Program-made: the position numbers and the translations under genes
Notes under the pieces: model-generated
Told to the model about the DNA's origin: nothing
The model's database searches: none
The model's input: only the letters and a program-made list of their open reading frames with translations
In this document: positions 26,488 through 36,089 of the stretch, in pieces
How positions within the stretch are numbered: position 1 is the stretch's first letter
How the letters are laid out: every line of letters begins with the position of its first letter
Source of the DNA: Flavobacterium sp. KS-LB2
GTDB taxonomy: Bacteria; Bacteroidota; Bacteroidia; Flavobacteriales; Flavobacteriaceae
Direction: 5' to 3'
Assembly: GCF_036895565.1 (NCBI RefSeq)
Contig: NZ_CP145904.1
Coordinates: 2,480,001 to 2,544,000, forward strand
DNA length: 64,000 bases

Positions 26488-27354
26488 CTATTTTACAACA
26501 ACAGTATTGTTTCTTAAAATTTTGCTAAAAAATAACACATGAGAAGGCAACGCATTTTCCCAATATTCCCAAGTGTGAGCTCCTGGCCGTTCCGTATAAT
26601 CATGAGAAACTTTGTTGTAAACGAGTCTTCGGTGTAGTTCTCTATTCGATTCAATCAAAAAATCATCTACACCACAGTCTATAATCAATTCTAGTTTATT
26701 ACTTTTAATTTTATCCACCATATTTAAAACAGCATTCGAAGCATATACTTCTTGGGATGCCCCTTCAACTCCAAAAACAGGTTCCATTAATTTAGTCACT
26801 CTTTCTTTAGATTCCGGATTCATCATGCTCCCCATATCCACTGCTCCACTCATGCTTCCAGCGGCACAAAATAGTTCTGGATGTTTTGTCGAAAGGTACA
26901 ATGCTCCGTGTCCTCCCATAGAGAGCCCCGTAATTACACGTCCTTTTCTGTCATTTATGGTTCGATACGTGTTATCTACTTTCTCAATTACTTCTTTCGT
27001 GATATAAGTTTCAAACTGACTTCCTTTATTAACAGGACTATCCAGATAAAAACTGAATGTTTCTCCCTCAGGCATTACAATTATAATATTATATTGATCT
27101 GCTAAATTGTGTAATAAATTCTTATCCGGAGTTTTTGACAACCAATCATTAAAATGACCATAAGCGCCATGCAATAAATAAAGTACTGGGTAATTCATTC
27201 TACTTTTGGAATAGGAATTTGGCAATACTACCGCAGCCTTATAGGTTTTATTCATAGCCATGCTAGGAATTTGCAACGTATCGGCTTTTGCTGCATAAGA
27301 AATAGCAACATGACCAAAAAGGAAAAATAAGAAAACAATTTGAAGTTTTTTCAT
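26488..27354 (-). CDS. Exported alpha/beta-hydrolase esterase (esterase D-like)
   Basis: 288 residues from the ATG at 27354 (M-K-K-L-Q-I-V-F-L-F-F...), which gives a clean signal peptide ending near S-Y-A-A. The open frame extends upstream to 27609, but that part crosses a terminator hairpin and is unlikely to be translated. The fold is the esterase D/antigen 85-like alpha/beta hydrolase: Y-P-V-L-Y-L-L-H-G-A-Y-G (oxyanion loop), G-L-S-M-G-G-H-G-A-L with the nucleophilic Ser, D-C-G-V-D-D-F-L with the acid, and the His in G-A-H-T-W-E-Y-W. The N-terminal A-D-T-L-Q-I-P-S-M-A-M-N-K-T-Y-K-A-A-V-V-L-P fits enzymes acting on esterified sugars, such as feruloyl or acetyl esterases, but the substrate is unknown. 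Confidence 0.88.
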   Translation of the reverse strand: MKKLQIVFLFFLFGHVAISYAAKADTLQIPSMAMNKTYKAAVVLPNSYSKSRMNYPVLYLLHGAYGHFNDWLSKTPDKNLLHNLADQYNIIIVMPEGETFSFYLDSPVNKGSQFETYITKEVIEKVDNTYRTINDRKGRVITGLSMGGHGALYLSTKHPELFCAAGSMSGAVDMGSMMNPESKERVTKLMEPVFGVEGASQEVYASNAVLNMVDKIKSNKLELIIDCGVDDFLIESNRELHRRLVYNKVSHDYTERPGAHTWEYWENALPSHVLFFSKILRNNTVVVK

Positions 27355-27424
27355 ACGAATCAGTTTTAAGGTAAATTGTAAATATAACACTTTCTTATAA
27401 ATAATATAAAAACTGTAATTATTG

Positions 27425-27461
27425 TAAAAAAAAGACCTTCCATTACTGAAAGGTCTTTTAT
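27425..27461 (-). terminator. Terminator of the IcmF mutase gene
   Basis: AAAAGACCTT and AAGGTCTTTT form the stem; read on the minus strand a T run follows. It lies between the mutase stop (27639) and the esterase start (27354). Confidence 0.75.
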
Positions 27462-27576
27462 TCTTGTACTGAATTATTAGAATTACGTTCAATTTAAAAC
27501 GGACAGAAAAAGTCTTTTGTTGAAAAGATCCCGATAAAAATGGGGAAAAGCAATTCATTTTTATTCCCGAATAGAT

Positions 27577-27629
27577 CCCGCTCGAAAGCGGGGTAAGCGA
27601 TTCACACACTTTTTGCCATGCAAAAAGTG
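27577..27629. repeat. Pair of perfect small hairpins behind the mutase gene
   Basis: CCCGC/GCGGG with a TCGAAA loop (about 27577-27592) and CACTTTTTGC/GCAAAAAGTG with a three-base loop (27607-27629) stand side by side. The second ends 10 bases from the mutase stop codon. They resemble dispersed palindromic units rather than a normal terminator. Confidence 0.5.
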
Positions 27630-27638
27630 GTTCTATAA

Positions 27639-30600
27639 TTACATATTTCTTCTATACTGACCACCAACTTCAAATAAAGCCGAAGTGATTTGCCCCAAAG
27701 AACAAACTTTTGTCGCTTCCATCAGATATTCAAATAAATTTTCGTTTTTAATGGCAGCTTCTTGTATAGCATTCAATTGCTCCTTTACCTTACTCTGATT
27801 CGACTGGTGTAAATGACCCAACATATCAATTTGGTATTGTTTTTCTTCTTCGGTGGCACGAATAACTTCGGCCGGAATTACCGTTGGAGAACCTTTAGAA
27901 CTCAAGAACGTATTCACACCAATAATTGGAAATTCACCAGTATGTTTCAATGTTTCATAATACAAACTTTCTTCTTGAATTTTAGAACGTTGGTACATAG
28001 TTTCCATAGCACCAAGCACTCCACCACGTTCAGTAATTCGGTCGAACTCCAATAAAACTGCTGCTTCCACTAAATCAGTTAATTCTTCGATGATAAAAGC
28101 TCCTTGAATTGGGTTTTCATTTTTGGCAAGACCTAATTCTTTATTGATAATCAACTGAATTGCCATGGCACGACGCACTGATTCTTCGGTTGGCGTTGTA
28201 ATTGCTTCGTCATACGCATTCGTATGTAACGAATTACAGTTGTCATAAATCGCATACAAAGCTTGCAAAGTGGTACGAATATCATTAAAATCTATTTCCT
28301 GCGCGTGTAAAGAACGACCCGAAGTTTGAATATGGTATTTCAACATTTGCGCACGCTCGTTAGCTCCGTATTTGTTTTTCATGGCTTTCGCCCAAATTTT
28401 GCGCGCTACACGACCAATCACTGCATATTCAGGATCTACTCCATTCGAAAAGAAGAATGATAAGTTTGGTCCAAAATCATTGATGTTCATACCACGACTC
28501 AAATAATATTCCACATACGTGAAGCCATTAGAAAGTGTAAAAGCCAATTGCGTAATAGGATTTGCTCCTGCTTCGGCAATGTGATATCCTGAAATAGAAA
28601 CCGAATAGAAATTTCTAACATTCTTAGTAATGAAATATTCCTGTACGTCACCCATCAATCGTAGGGCAAATTCAGTAGAGAAAATACAAGTATTTTGTGC
28701 TTGGTCTTCTTTCAAAATATCAGCCTGAACGGTTCCACGAACTTGAGATAATGTTCTTGCTTTAATTTCGTTATACACTTCCAAAGGTAAAACCTGATCT
28801 CCGGTAACTCCCAAAAGCATTAATCCTAAACCATTATTCCCTGCTGGCAAATCGCCTTGATAATGCGGTCTTTCGACTCCTTTAGCTGCGTATATTTTGT
28901 TGATTTTTGTTTCAACTTCTTTTTCAAGATTATTTTCTTTGATGTAAAACTCACATTGTTGGTCAATAGCAGCATTCATGAAAAAGCCTAATAACATTGG
29001 TGCAGGACCATTGATAGTCATACTCACCGAAGTCATGGCGTGAACCAAATCGAAACCGGAATATAATTTTTTAGCATCATCCAAACAACAAATAGAAACT
29101 CCGGCATTCCCGATTTTTCCATAGATATCTGGACGTACATGTGGGTCGTTTCCGTATAAAGTTACACTATCAAAAGCAGTTGACAATCGTTTTGCCGGTA
29201 ATCCTGCACTCACATAATGAAAACGTTTGTTGGTTCTTTCCGGTCCGCCTTCTCCCGCAAACATACGAGATGGATCTTCTCCCTCGCGTTTGAAAGGATA
29301 TAAACCAGCGGTAAAAGGAAATTCCCCCGGAACATTTTCCTGTAAACACCAGCGCAAAATATCACCCCAAGCTTTGTATTTTGGTAATGCTATTTTCGAA
29401 ATTTGAGAATGCGAAAGGGACTCTGTATGCGTCGCCATTTTTATTTCTCGGTCACGAACTTTGAAGGTATACACTGGATTCTTGTACTTGTTTACTTTTT
29501 CGTCCCAAGTCAAAATGATTTCCCAATTGTACGGATCTAGGTCCATTTTTACTTTATCGAATTGATTCAGTAAAAGGTTGAGGAATATTTTATCCTCAGC
29601 AACACCCGGTTTTTCAGATTCTAAAGCAGTTGGTAAAACGGAATCATCATTGATTCCTGCTTTATTTAGTTCAGGTGTTCTCTTGGCTACCGTTTCAATT
29701 GTTTTGAAAATCCCGTATAATTTCTGGGCAACTTGCTCTTGGCTTACTGCCGTAACATCATATTTTCTGTTGCTTTCGGCAATTTCTGATAAGTAACGCG
29801 TTCTGTGTGGTGGAATAACGAAGATTTTCTCACTCATTTCACGCGTGATTTGAAACGTTGATTTCAAATCAGAATTTGTTTTTTCATGGACTTTATCCAT
29901 AATCGCTTTGTACAGCGTATTCATTCCCGGATCATTGAACTGCGAAGCAATTGTCCCAAAAACTGGAAGTGTATCTAAATCCGCATCCCATAAGTTGTGG
30001 TTGCGTTGGTATTGTTTTTTCACATCACGCAAAGCATCCAGAGAACCGCGTTTGTCAAATTTATTGATCGCTACCAAATCAGCAAAATCAAGCATGTCAA
30101 TTTTCTCCAATTGGGTTGCAGCACCAAATTCTGGTGTCATTACATACAAAGAAACATCAGAGTGATCCATAATCTCTGTATCCGATTGACCAATGCCAGA
30201 GGTTTCTAAAATAATGATGTCATATTTCGCTGCTTTAATCACTTGAATCGCATCGGCAACATATTTAGACAATGCCAGATTTGATTGACGTGTAGCCAAA
30301 GAACGCATGTAAACACGAGGATTATTGATTGCATTCATGCGGATTCTATCTCCTAATAATGCACCACCCGTTTTACGTTTGGATGGATCCACAGATATTA
30401 ATCCGATCGTTTTTTCGGGAAAATCAATTAAAAAACGACGTACTAATTCATCTACTAATGATGATTTTCCTGCTCCACCTGTTCCTGTAATTCCAAGAAC
30501 TGGAATCGTACTGTTTTCATTCTTTTTTTGGATGGCTTCCAAAGTTTTAGCCGCAACATCCGGGAAATTTTCTGCTGCAGATATAATTCTTGCAATAGCG

Positions 30601-31091
30601 GTCGGATTTTTTGATTCTAATTCTTCTAATTCATTTGTCAATCTATCACCTGTAGGAAAATCAGATTGTTGTACCAAATCATTGATCATTCCTTGTAATC
30701 CCATAGCGCGTCCATCATCTGGCGCATAAATACGCGTAATTCCATACGCTTGTAATTCGGCTATTTCTGAAGGTAGAATTACACCTCCTCCACCACCAAA
30801 TATCTTGATTTGTCCTGCTCCTTTTTCTTGAAGCAAGTCATACATATATTTGAAATATTCGTTATGTCCGCCTTGATAGGAAGTTATTGCAATGGCATTA
30901 GCATCTTCTTGAATTGCAGTATTGACTACTTCTTCTACACTACGGTCGTGGCCCAAATGGATTACCTCAACACCTGTAGACTGAATAATCCTACGCATAA
31001 TATTGATTGCGGCATCGTGACCGTCAAAAAGAGCTGCTGCGGTAACAATTCTTACTTTATTGTTAGGGATATATGGCTTTTGTTGTTCCAT
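27639..31091 (-). CDS. icmF: Fused acyl-CoA mutase with B12 and G-protein chaperone domains (IcmF type)
   Basis: 1150 residues. Order of parts: a B12-binding domain (about 10-140, with D-G-H-D-A-A at 23-28 giving the cobalt-ligating His25); a MeaB-like GTPase domain (about 195-410, Walker [10 protein letters not shown] at 203-211, then I-S-V-D-P-S-K-R and N-K-F-D); a linker; and the TIM-barrel mutase large domain (about 560-1100, with [13 protein letters not shown] and [15 protein letters not shown]). This order defines IcmF, which interconverts isobutyryl-CoA and butyryl-CoA (and sometimes isovaleryl/pivalyl-CoA) using adenosylcobalamin; the fused GTPase guards cofactor loading. Classical methylmalonyl-CoA mutase lacks the fusion. 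A cobalamin-uptake-like BtuF protein is encoded nearby (34361). Confidence 0.93.
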   Translation of the reverse strand: MEQQKPYIPNNKVRIVTAAALFDGHDAAINIMRRIIQSTGVEVIHLGHDRSVEEVVNTAIQEDANAIAITSYQGGHNEYFKYMYDLLQEKGAGQIKIFGGGGGVILPSEIAELQAYGITRIYAPDDGRAMGLQGMINDLVQQSDFPTGDRLTNELEELESKNPTAIARIISAAENFPDVAAKTLEAIQKKNENSTIPVLGITGTGGAGKSSLVDELVRRFLIDFPEKTIGLISVDPSKRKTGGALLGDRIRMNAINNPRVYMRSLATRQSNLALSKYVADAIQVIKAAKYDIIILETSGIGQSDTEIMDHSDVSLYVMTPEFGAATQLEKIDMLDFADLVAINKFDKRGSLDALRDVKKQYQRNHNLWDADLDTLPVFGTIASQFNDPGMNTLYKAIMDKVHEKTNSDLKSTFQITREMSEKIFVIPPHRTRYLSEIAESNRKYDVTAVSQEQVAQKLYGIFKTIETVAKRTPELNKAGINDDSVLPTALESEKPGVAEDKIFLNLLLNQFDKVKMDLDPYNWEIILTWDEKVNKYKNPVYTFKVRDREIKMATHTESLSHSQISKIALPKYKAWGDILRWCLQENVPGEFPFTAGLYPFKREGEDPSRMFAGEGGPERTNKRFHYVSAGLPAKRLSTAFDSVTLYGNDPHVRPDIYGKIGNAGVSICCLDDAKKLYSGFDLVHAMTSVSMTINGPAPMLLGFFMNAAIDQQCEFYIKENNLEKEVETKINKIYAAKGVERPHYQGDLPAGNNGLGLMLLGVTGDQVLPLEVYNEIKARTLSQVRGTVQADILKEDQAQNTCIFSTEFALRLMGDVQEYFITKNVRNFYSVSISGYHIAEAGANPITQLAFTLSNGFTYVEYYLSRGMNINDFGPNLSFFFSNGVDPEYAVIGRVARKIWAKAMKNKYGANERAQMLKYHIQTSGRSLHAQEIDFNDIRTTLQALYAIYDNCNSLHTNAYDEAITTPTEESVRRAMAIQLIINKELGLAKNENPIQGAFIIEELTDLVEAAVLLEFDRITERGGVLGAMETMYQRSKIQEESLYYETLKHTGEFPIIGVNTFLSSKGSPTVIPAEVIRATEEEKQYQIDMLGHLHQSNQSKVKEQLNAIQEAAIKNENLFEYLMEATKVCSLGQITSALFEVGGQYRRNM

Positions 31092-31190
31092 TTTATGAAT
31101 ATGATAATTTAAGCCTGCAATTTACGATTTTATTTTAAAAATTATTTGGTGTTGCTACTCGTTGTTAATAAATAAGACAGAATTTTGTTA

Positions 31191-31265
31191 TTTACCCCTG
31201 ATTGAAGTAGCATCCCACGCTTTTTTTGGCGAGAATACAGCGTCCAGGAGTTTAGGGAGCAGGAC
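31191..31265 (+). repeat. Dispersed intergenic repeat, subfamily I (copy 3)
   Basis: CCCTGATTGAAGTAGCATCC, then CACGC/GGCGAG around a T run, then ATACAGCG and GGGAGCAGGAC. It aligns block by block with the copy at 49061-49156. Confidence 0.75.
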
Positions 31266-31379
31266 AAATCATAATTAATTCAACTACATTTGTGCTCCTT
31301 ACGAATAGTTGGCTTTGTTTTTGAATAAGTCGTATTTTTACAAATGCCAGATGGCGAATTAATAAATAAATATTTTACG

Positions 31380-32087
31380 ATGAAGAAAATTTTAATTTTA
31401 GTGGTAGCAGTTTCTCTTTCAGGTTGTGCCGAAATGCAACAAGTGATGAATCAATTTCCGCAAACGCAAGGAATTGGCGGTGTTGACATTGCTGGCGGAT
31501 TGAAGGAAGCCCTGAATAATGGGATTTCAAAACAAGTTACAAAACTAACCGCTACGGATGGTTTTTACAAAAATGAAGCGGTAAAAATTTTATTGCCAGA
31601 AGAATTAAGAAAAGTAGATGCCGGTTTGAGACGAATTGGATTGAGTTCATTGGCCGATGAAGGTTTGAAAGTTTTAAATCGTGCTGCTGAAGATGCGGTA
31701 AAGGAAGCTACTCCAATTTTTGTTGATGCTGTAAGAAACATGACTTTTTATGATGCCAAAACGATATTGATGGGAAATGAAAGTTCAGCTACGAATTATT
31801 TACAGAATAGCACTTCTACAGCTTTGTACGGAAAATTCAATCCTGTGATTAAAAATTCATTTACAAAAGTAGGTGCCGATAAAGTTTGGACGAACATTAT
31901 TACAAAATACAACAGCATTCCTCTTGTGAATAAAGTGAATCCTGATTTGACTGATTATGTAACCAATCAAGCGTTGAATGGCGTTTTCAAAATGGTTGCC
32001 GTAGAAGAGAAAAACATTAGAACTAATTTGAATGCCAGAACCTCTGTTTTATTGCAAAAAGTTTTTGCCATGCAGGATAAAATATAA
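31380..32087 (+). CDS. DUF4197 lipoprotein
   Basis: 235 residues starting at the ATG at 31380 (M-K-K-I-L-I-L-V-V-A-V-S-L-S-G-C). An upstream ATG at 31344 is in frame but would spoil the lipoprotein signal. The lipobox L-S-G-C puts the lipid anchor on Cys16. The mature part is helical with G-G-L-K-E-A-L-N-N-G-I near 40, L-P-E-E-L-R-K-V near 74, F-Y-D-A-K-T-I-L-M-G and a Y-N-S-I-P-L-V-N-K-V segment. This is the DUF4197 pattern. Role unknown; predicted inner face of the outer membrane or periplasm. It precedes purU by 121 bases. Confidence 0.88.
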   Translation: MKKILILVVAVSLSGCAEMQQVMNQFPQTQGIGGVDIAGGLKEALNNGISKQVTKLTATDGFYKNEAVKILLPEELRKVDAGLRRIGLSSLADEGLKVLNRAAEDAVKEATPIFVDAVRNMTFYDAKTILMGNESSATNYLQNSTSTALYGKFNPVIKNSFTKVGADKVWTNIITKYNSIPLVNKVNPDLTDYVTNQALNGVFKMVAVEEKNIRTNLNARTSVLLQKVFAMQDKI

Positions 32088-32208
32088 ATTGAAATCTGGC
32101 TGTTTTTTTTCAAACATAAAACAGCCAAATCAAACTTTTTTATAAAAAGGAATAGGTTTAGTTTTGAAAAAGTATTCAAAACTAAAATTAAGCTGAAATA
32201 AATATAGA

Positions 32209-33063
32209 ATGCAAAAAATTACCATCCTAATTCATTGCGAGGATCAAAAAGCAATTATCGCTTCCGTTACGAATTATATTTCCTCAATTGATGGCAATAT
32301 TATTTATCTAGACCAACATGTAGATGCTGATGAAAATGTATTTTTCATGCGTTTAGAGTGTGAATTCAGTGCCAAAAACTGGAATATTGACGCCATAAAA
32401 ACTGATTTTCAAACTAACTTAGCGACTCGGTTTAACATGTCATGGGAAATCTATACCCAAGACGAGAAACCAAAAATGGCTTTGTTTGTTTCCAAATACG
32501 ATCATTGTTTGTATGATATTTTAGGACGATACAGTGCCGGTGAATTGCCTCTTGAAATTCCGTTGATTATAAGCAATCATGAGGATTTGAGAGCTGTTGC
32601 AGAACGCTTTTCAATCCCGTTTCACTACGTTCCTTTCACTAAAGATATTAAATCCGAAGGGGAATTAAAACAATTGGATTTACTAAAACAATACCAAATT
32701 GACTTTATCGTTTTGGCACGCTACATGCAAATTATCACACCTCTTTTAATTGCACAGTACAAGAATCAAATCATCAATATTCATCATTCGTTTCTTCCGG
32801 CATTTCCAGGAGCAAAACCGTATCATTCGGCTTTTAAACGTGGTGTGAAAATCATTGGAGCTACGAGTCATTATGTGACCGAAGGATTAGATGAAGGCCC
32901 AATTATCGAGCAAGATATTGCCCGAGTTTCGCACAGTCATTCCATAGAAGATTTCATTATGAAAGGACGCGACCTAGAACGCATGGTTTTGGCAAGAGCC
33001 ATAAAACTGCATGCCGAACGAAAAACAATGGTGTATGGCAATAAAACGGTAGTGTTTTTATAA
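32209..33063 (+). CDS. purU: Formyltetrahydrofolate deformylase
   Basis: Hydrolyses 10-formyl-tetrahydrofolate to formate and tetrahydrofolate, balancing one-carbon pools. 284 residues: an N-terminal ACT domain (about 1-80; I-T-I-L-I-H-C-E-D-Q-K-A-I-I-A-S-V-T) and a formyltransferase domain (about 85-284) with the I-N-I-H-H-S-F-L-P-A-F-P-G-A-K-P-Y loop that holds the catalytic His, and T-E-G-L-D-E-G-P-I-I with the catalytic Asp. Length and order are standard for PurU. Confidence 0.95.
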   Translation: MQKITILIHCEDQKAIIASVTNYISSIDGNIIYLDQHVDADENVFFMRLECEFSAKNWNIDAIKTDFQTNLATRFNMSWEIYTQDEKPKMALFVSKYDHCLYDILGRYSAGELPLEIPLIISNHEDLRAVAERFSIPFHYVPFTKDIKSEGELKQLDLLKQYQIDFIVLARYMQIITPLLIAQYKNQIINIHHSFLPAFPGAKPYHSAFKRGVKIIGATSHYVTEGLDEGPIIEQDIARVSHSHSIEDFIMKGRDLERMVLARAIKLHAERKTMVYGNKTVVFL

Positions 33064-33230
33064 CAAGCAAAAATGTCTAATTTTTACAATTCTCAATTAT
33101 AAAGGGCTGTATTCAATGCCAACAAAAAGCTTTGAAGGCAGTCTAATTAAATCATAATGAAGGATCGCTAAAAATCTTAACGTATGCCCAACAAAGTAAT
33201 AACAAAATCTTAACAACGAAACATGCTTTT

Positions 33231-33326
33231 ATGTACGACCTTTGTGGAGTAATAAACTGGTTATTTATTATTTTGGTTTTGGTTAGTTAAAGAATTGCCT
33301 GCATTTATAATGCAGGCATTTTTTTT
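33231..33326 (+). ncRNA. Candidate small transcript or 19-residue peptide gene ending in a terminator
   Basis: Between purU and its convergent neighbour, an ATG at 33231 opens a 19-codon frame (M-Y-D-L-C-G-V-I-N-W-L-F-I-I-L-V-L-V-S, stop 33288-33290). The frame is strongly hydrophobic and ends 4 bases before a perfect terminator (33294-33326). GACCTTTG (33237-33244) also resembles a -7 promoter box, which would instead start a roughly 80-base small RNA. Which of the two is right cannot be decided from sequence. The rest of the gap (33064-33230) shows nothing recognisable. Confidence 0.3.
33294..33326 (+). terminator. Terminator in the purU/hydrolase gap
   Basis: TGCCTGCAT (33296-33304) pairs with ATGCAGGCA (33310-33318), followed by eight T residues. 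Confidence 0.85.
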
Positions 33327-34161
33327 ATTTAGCTGTATTTATAAAAGAAAGAACCGCATCGTTAAAAGCATTGGGTTGCTCCACATTTACTACATGTCCA
33401 CATTTTTCTATCACAAAGAGTTTTGACGATTTATAATGATTCTCCACGACTTTCTTAACTGATGGCAAAAACATATAATCCTCTTCACCCATTACATAAA
33501 GCGTAGGAATATTTAGTTCAACTTGACGAAACCATTTCAAAACTGGATTTATCTCTGCAGTTAGTTTGAACCATTTGATAAATTCTTTTTGGTATAATTT
33601 CTTGGCCTCATTGATAAAAAGCACACGCGATTGTTTGTGACTTTTTTTAGGCATAATTACAAAAGCAAAGAATTTGTACAAAACCAAATACGGCAATACA
33701 TATTTAAACATATTTCCCAATCGCATTAATACTTGAGAACGGAAATTCATTTTAAGAATTGCTCCACCCAGAATCATACTTTGTACTCGCTCTGGATACA
33801 TTTCAGCCAATTGTCTGATGAGAATGGTGCCTAATGAAATACCAACAAAATGTGATTTTTTGATTTTTAAAAAATCTAGTACTTCCAGAATATCATTGGC
33901 CAAAGCCGAAAAAGTATATTTCTGTTTGAAAGCCGTCTTTAAAGTAGGTTTTGATTCCCCATGACCGCGTAAATCCAATAACAATACATTATATTGTTTT
34001 TTGAAATCCCTAATTTGCTTAAACCATATAGACGAACTTCCGCCAGCGCCATGTACAAAAGTGACCCACTGATCGGTGTTTTTATTTTCGTAAATGGTAT
34101 AATTAATCACTCGTTTTTTTTGTAAAAATAGGACTTTAATTTTAAATCCCAATCTTAACAA
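33325..34161 (-). CDS. Alpha/beta hydrolase
   Basis: 278 residues of the classic serine hydrolase fold. H-G-A-G-G-S-S-S-I-W forms the oxyanion region near 37, L-L-D-L-R-G-H-G-E-S follows near 57, the nucleophile elbow F-V-G-I-S-L-G-T lies near 104, an acid is probably in G-E-E-D-Y-M-F, and the catalytic His is in C-G-H-V-V-N-V-E-Q-P near 257. The lid region (about 150-200) is basic and hydrophobic and could touch membranes. No signal peptide. The substrate cannot be inferred; relatives include lipases, esterases and C-C hydrolases. The gene is divergent from the small gene at 34217. Confidence 0.85.
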   Translation of the reverse strand: MLRLGFKIKVLFLQKKRVINYTIYENKNTDQWVTFVHGAGGSSSIWFKQIRDFKKQYNVLLLDLRGHGESKPTLKTAFKQKYTFSALANDILEVLDFLKIKKSHFVGISLGTILIRQLAEMYPERVQSMILGGAILKMNFRSQVLMRLGNMFKYVLPYLVLYKFFAFVIMPKKSHKQSRVLFINEAKKLYQKEFIKWFKLTAEINPVLKWFRQVELNIPTLYVMGEEDYMFLPSVKKVVENHYKSSKLFVIEKCGHVVNVEQPNAFNDAVLSFINTAK

Positions 34162-34216
34162 AAAATAATGCTTATTTTATAATTGTATACCGTAAATTTG
34201 CAAAAAAATTACACCC

Positions 34217-34366
34217 ATGAAAGGATTGTTGCAAGAGAAAAGTGAAATTGAGAATCTTAAAAGAGAATACCAAATGTTCTCAGAACTGAATTTCAACATT
34301 GAAAAAACTACGGTTAAGTCAACTGTGCCAATAGAAGAATTAATTTTAGAAGAATGCGAATTATAA
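34217..34366 (+). CDS. Small conserved-looking acidic protein (49 residues)
   Basis: M-K-G-L-L-Q-E-K-S-E-I-E-N-L-K-R-E-Y-Q-M, then F-S-E-L-N-F-N-I-E-K-T-T, ending P-I-E-E-L-I-L-E-E-C-E-L. The heptad-like spacing of the first half suggests a short amphipathic helix. The frame is good, the start is 56 bases from the divergent hydrolase start, and it ends at TTATAA shared with the convergent BtuF-like gene (the two stop codons are adjacent). I believe similar short frames sit at this place in related flavobacteria, but that is from memory. Function unknown. Confidence 0.5.
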   Translation: MKGLLQEKSEIENLKREYQMFSELNFNIEKTTVKSTVPIEELILEECEL

Positions 34367-35155
34367 TTTTTGATGCATTTTTTTAAAGTAATCAAACGAT
34401 TTTAGTAGCCTGCTTCCATACCAAGAAAACATTTCGCCATCTACAAATACCGTTTTTGCATGATGCGTGTGTATTCCTATTTCGAATGCATCTTCCTCTT
34501 TGAAAGGATACGGCTCTGAAGAAAGGAAAACCAAATCCGGATCGCCCTCTAAACGTATTTTTTTGAGTTCGATTTCCGGGTAACGTCCTTTATTCTCGTA
34601 AATATTTTGAAAATGGTTCAGTTTCAGTAATTCATTGATAAAATTATTCGAACCTGCGACCATAAAAGGGTTTTTCCAAATGAAATAAGCTACTTTTCTA
34701 ACCGGTTTATCTTTGATGAAGTTTTTAAAATCGCTCCAGGCAAAAGCCAATTTGTCGTTCCATTTCTGAGATTCGGTTCTACAATTGAATAGCTGACCGA
34801 AATCAGTTATCATTTGAAAATTATCTTCAATAGTGATGACATTGGTTACCCAAACTGGGCAAATTTTCCTCAATTCCTCGACTATTTCAAGTGTATTTTC
34901 CTCTTTGTTGCAAATGATGATATCCGGTTGCAACAATCTAATTTTCTCATAATGCACTTTTTTAGTACCACCAACTATTTTCTTGGTTGATTTAAAATGA
35001 TATGGATGCACACAGAACTTTGTTATTCCAACAATTCGGTCTTCCAAACCCAAATCATACAATAATTCCGTTTGCGAGGGAACTAATGAAATAATACGTT
35101 TTGGTGAAGTTTCAAATAAATGGGACGTCCCGAGTTGGTCGATTAGAGTTTTCAT
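34361..35155 (-). CDS. BtuF-like metal-chelate (cobalamin/haem) binding protein
   Basis: 264 residues of the helical-backbone metal receptor fold (periplasmic-binding type III): P-K-R-I-I-S-L-V-P-S-Q-T-E-L-L-Y-D-L-G-L near 18, V-G-I-T-K-F-C-V-H-P near 42, V-G-G-T-K-K-V near 60, L-Q-P-D-I-I-I near 75, and a C-terminal G-D-P-D-L-V-F-L-S-S-E-P. Family members bind vitamin B12, haem or ferric siderophores for an ABC importer. No signal peptide is seen at the chosen start, so its cell location is uncertain, and no permease or ATPase is adjacent. A link with the B12-dependent IcmF encoded 3 kb away is possible but only inferred. Confidence 0.8.
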   Translation of the reverse strand: MKTLIDQLGTSHLFETSPKRIISLVPSQTELLYDLGLEDRIVGITKFCVHPYHFKSTKKIVGGTKKVHYEKIRLLQPDIIICNKEENTLEIVEELRKICPVWVTNVITIEDNFQMITDFGQLFNCRTESQKWNDKLAFAWSDFKNFIKDKPVRKVAYFIWKNPFMVAGSNNFINELLKLNHFQNIYENKGRYPEIELKKIRLEGDPDLVFLSSEPYPFKEEDAFEIGIHTHHAKTVFVDGEMFSWYGSRLLKSFDYFKKMHQKL

Positions 35156-35159
35156 ATTT

Positions 35160-35232
35160 TCTATTTAAAGTTTAAAAGGTTTAATGTCCAAAGGTGAGCA
35201 ACCTGAAACTTTAAACATTAAACTTTAAACCT
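35160..35232. repeat. TTTAAAC-type palindromic repeat overlapping the pyrF stop
   Basis: AAAGTTTAAAAGG (35166-35178) and CCTGAAACTTTAAAC...TTAAACTTTAAACC (35202-35231) make an inverted repeat. It belongs to the same type as 401-502 and 43693-43730. The last codons of pyrF (L-K-F-N-V) lie inside it. Confidence 0.5.
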
Positions 35233-36053
35233 ATAATCGCTTCCATTTCCTGTTGCATATTCAGAGCTTCTTCTCTTGCTTTTTCAATAAAATCAGTTCC
35301 ATTTGAAGCATAAATAATCGCTCTGGAAGAATTTACAAGTAACCCTACAGCAGTATTCATTCCGTATTTACATACCTCAGCTAAACTTCCTCCTTGTGCA
35401 CCAACACCAGGAACTAGCAAGAAACTATCTGGGACAATTTTACGAATTTCAGCAAAATATTCGGCTTTAGTAGCACCAACCACATACATTAGGTTTTCGC
35501 TGTTTTTCCAAGATTTAGACGTTTCTAATACTTGTTTGTACAATTCTTTTCCTCCTGAAACTTCTGGATTCGTGATTAAAGTCTGAAAATCAAAAGCACC
35601 TTCGTTTGAAGTCAAAGCCAACATAATAGTATGTTTATTTTCGAAAGCTAAAAACGGTTCCACTGAATCTTTCCCCATATAAGGAGCAACGGTAACACTA
35701 TCAAAATTCAAGTCTTCAAAAAAAGCTTTGGCGTACATAGATGACGTATTGCCTATATCTCCTCGCTTTGCATCGGCTATCGTGAAAATATCTGGATAAT
35801 TTTCGTTGATGTAATTTATTGTTTTTTGCAACGACAGCCACCCTTTTATTCCGTATGCTTCATAAAAAGCAGTGTTTGGTTTATATGCCACTGCTAAATC
35901 ATGAGTTGCATCGATTATCGCTTTATTGAATTCGAAAATAGGATCTTCTAATGCTAGTAAATGTTGTGGAATTTTAGTCAAATCAACATCGAGTCCTATG
36001 GTAAGGAATGATTTTTTGATTTTGATTTGCTCAATTAGTTGTTGTGTAGTCAT
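35211..36053 (-). CDS. pyrF: Orotidine 5'-phosphate decarboxylase
   Basis: Last step of UMP synthesis. 280 residues from the ATG at 36053 ([11 protein letters not shown]); an upstream in-frame ATG at 36086 overlaps promoter-like sequence and is less likely. Signatures of the longer class of OMP decarboxylase: T-I-G-L-D-V-D-L near 18, [10 protein letters not shown] near 67, the catalytic [10 protein letters not shown] near 103, [10 protein letters not shown] near 132, and V-P-G-V-G-A-Q-G-G near 220. In relatives I recall prfA next to pyrF; here they are 6.4 kb apart. Confidence 0.93.
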   Translation of the reverse strand: MTTQQLIEQIKIKKSFLTIGLDVDLTKIPQHLLALEDPIFEFNKAIIDATHDLAVAYKPNTAFYEAYGIKGWLSLQKTINYINENYPDIFTIADAKRGDIGNTSSMYAKAFFEDLNFDSVTVAPYMGKDSVEPFLAFENKHTIMLALTSNEGAFDFQTLITNPEVSGGKELYKQVLETSKSWKNSENLMYVVGATKAEYFAEIRKIVPDSFLLVPGVGAQGGSLAEVCKYGMNTAVGLLVNSSRAIIYASNGTDFIEKAREEALNMQQEMEAIIGLKFNV

Positions 36054-36089
36054 ATTTGTGTAGTTGTGCGGCAAAATTACAAACATACA

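Noticed and set aside
27355..27609. N-terminal extension of the esterase
   Set aside because: It would run through a terminator hairpin and remove the signal peptide from the N-terminus; the ATG at 27354 is better.
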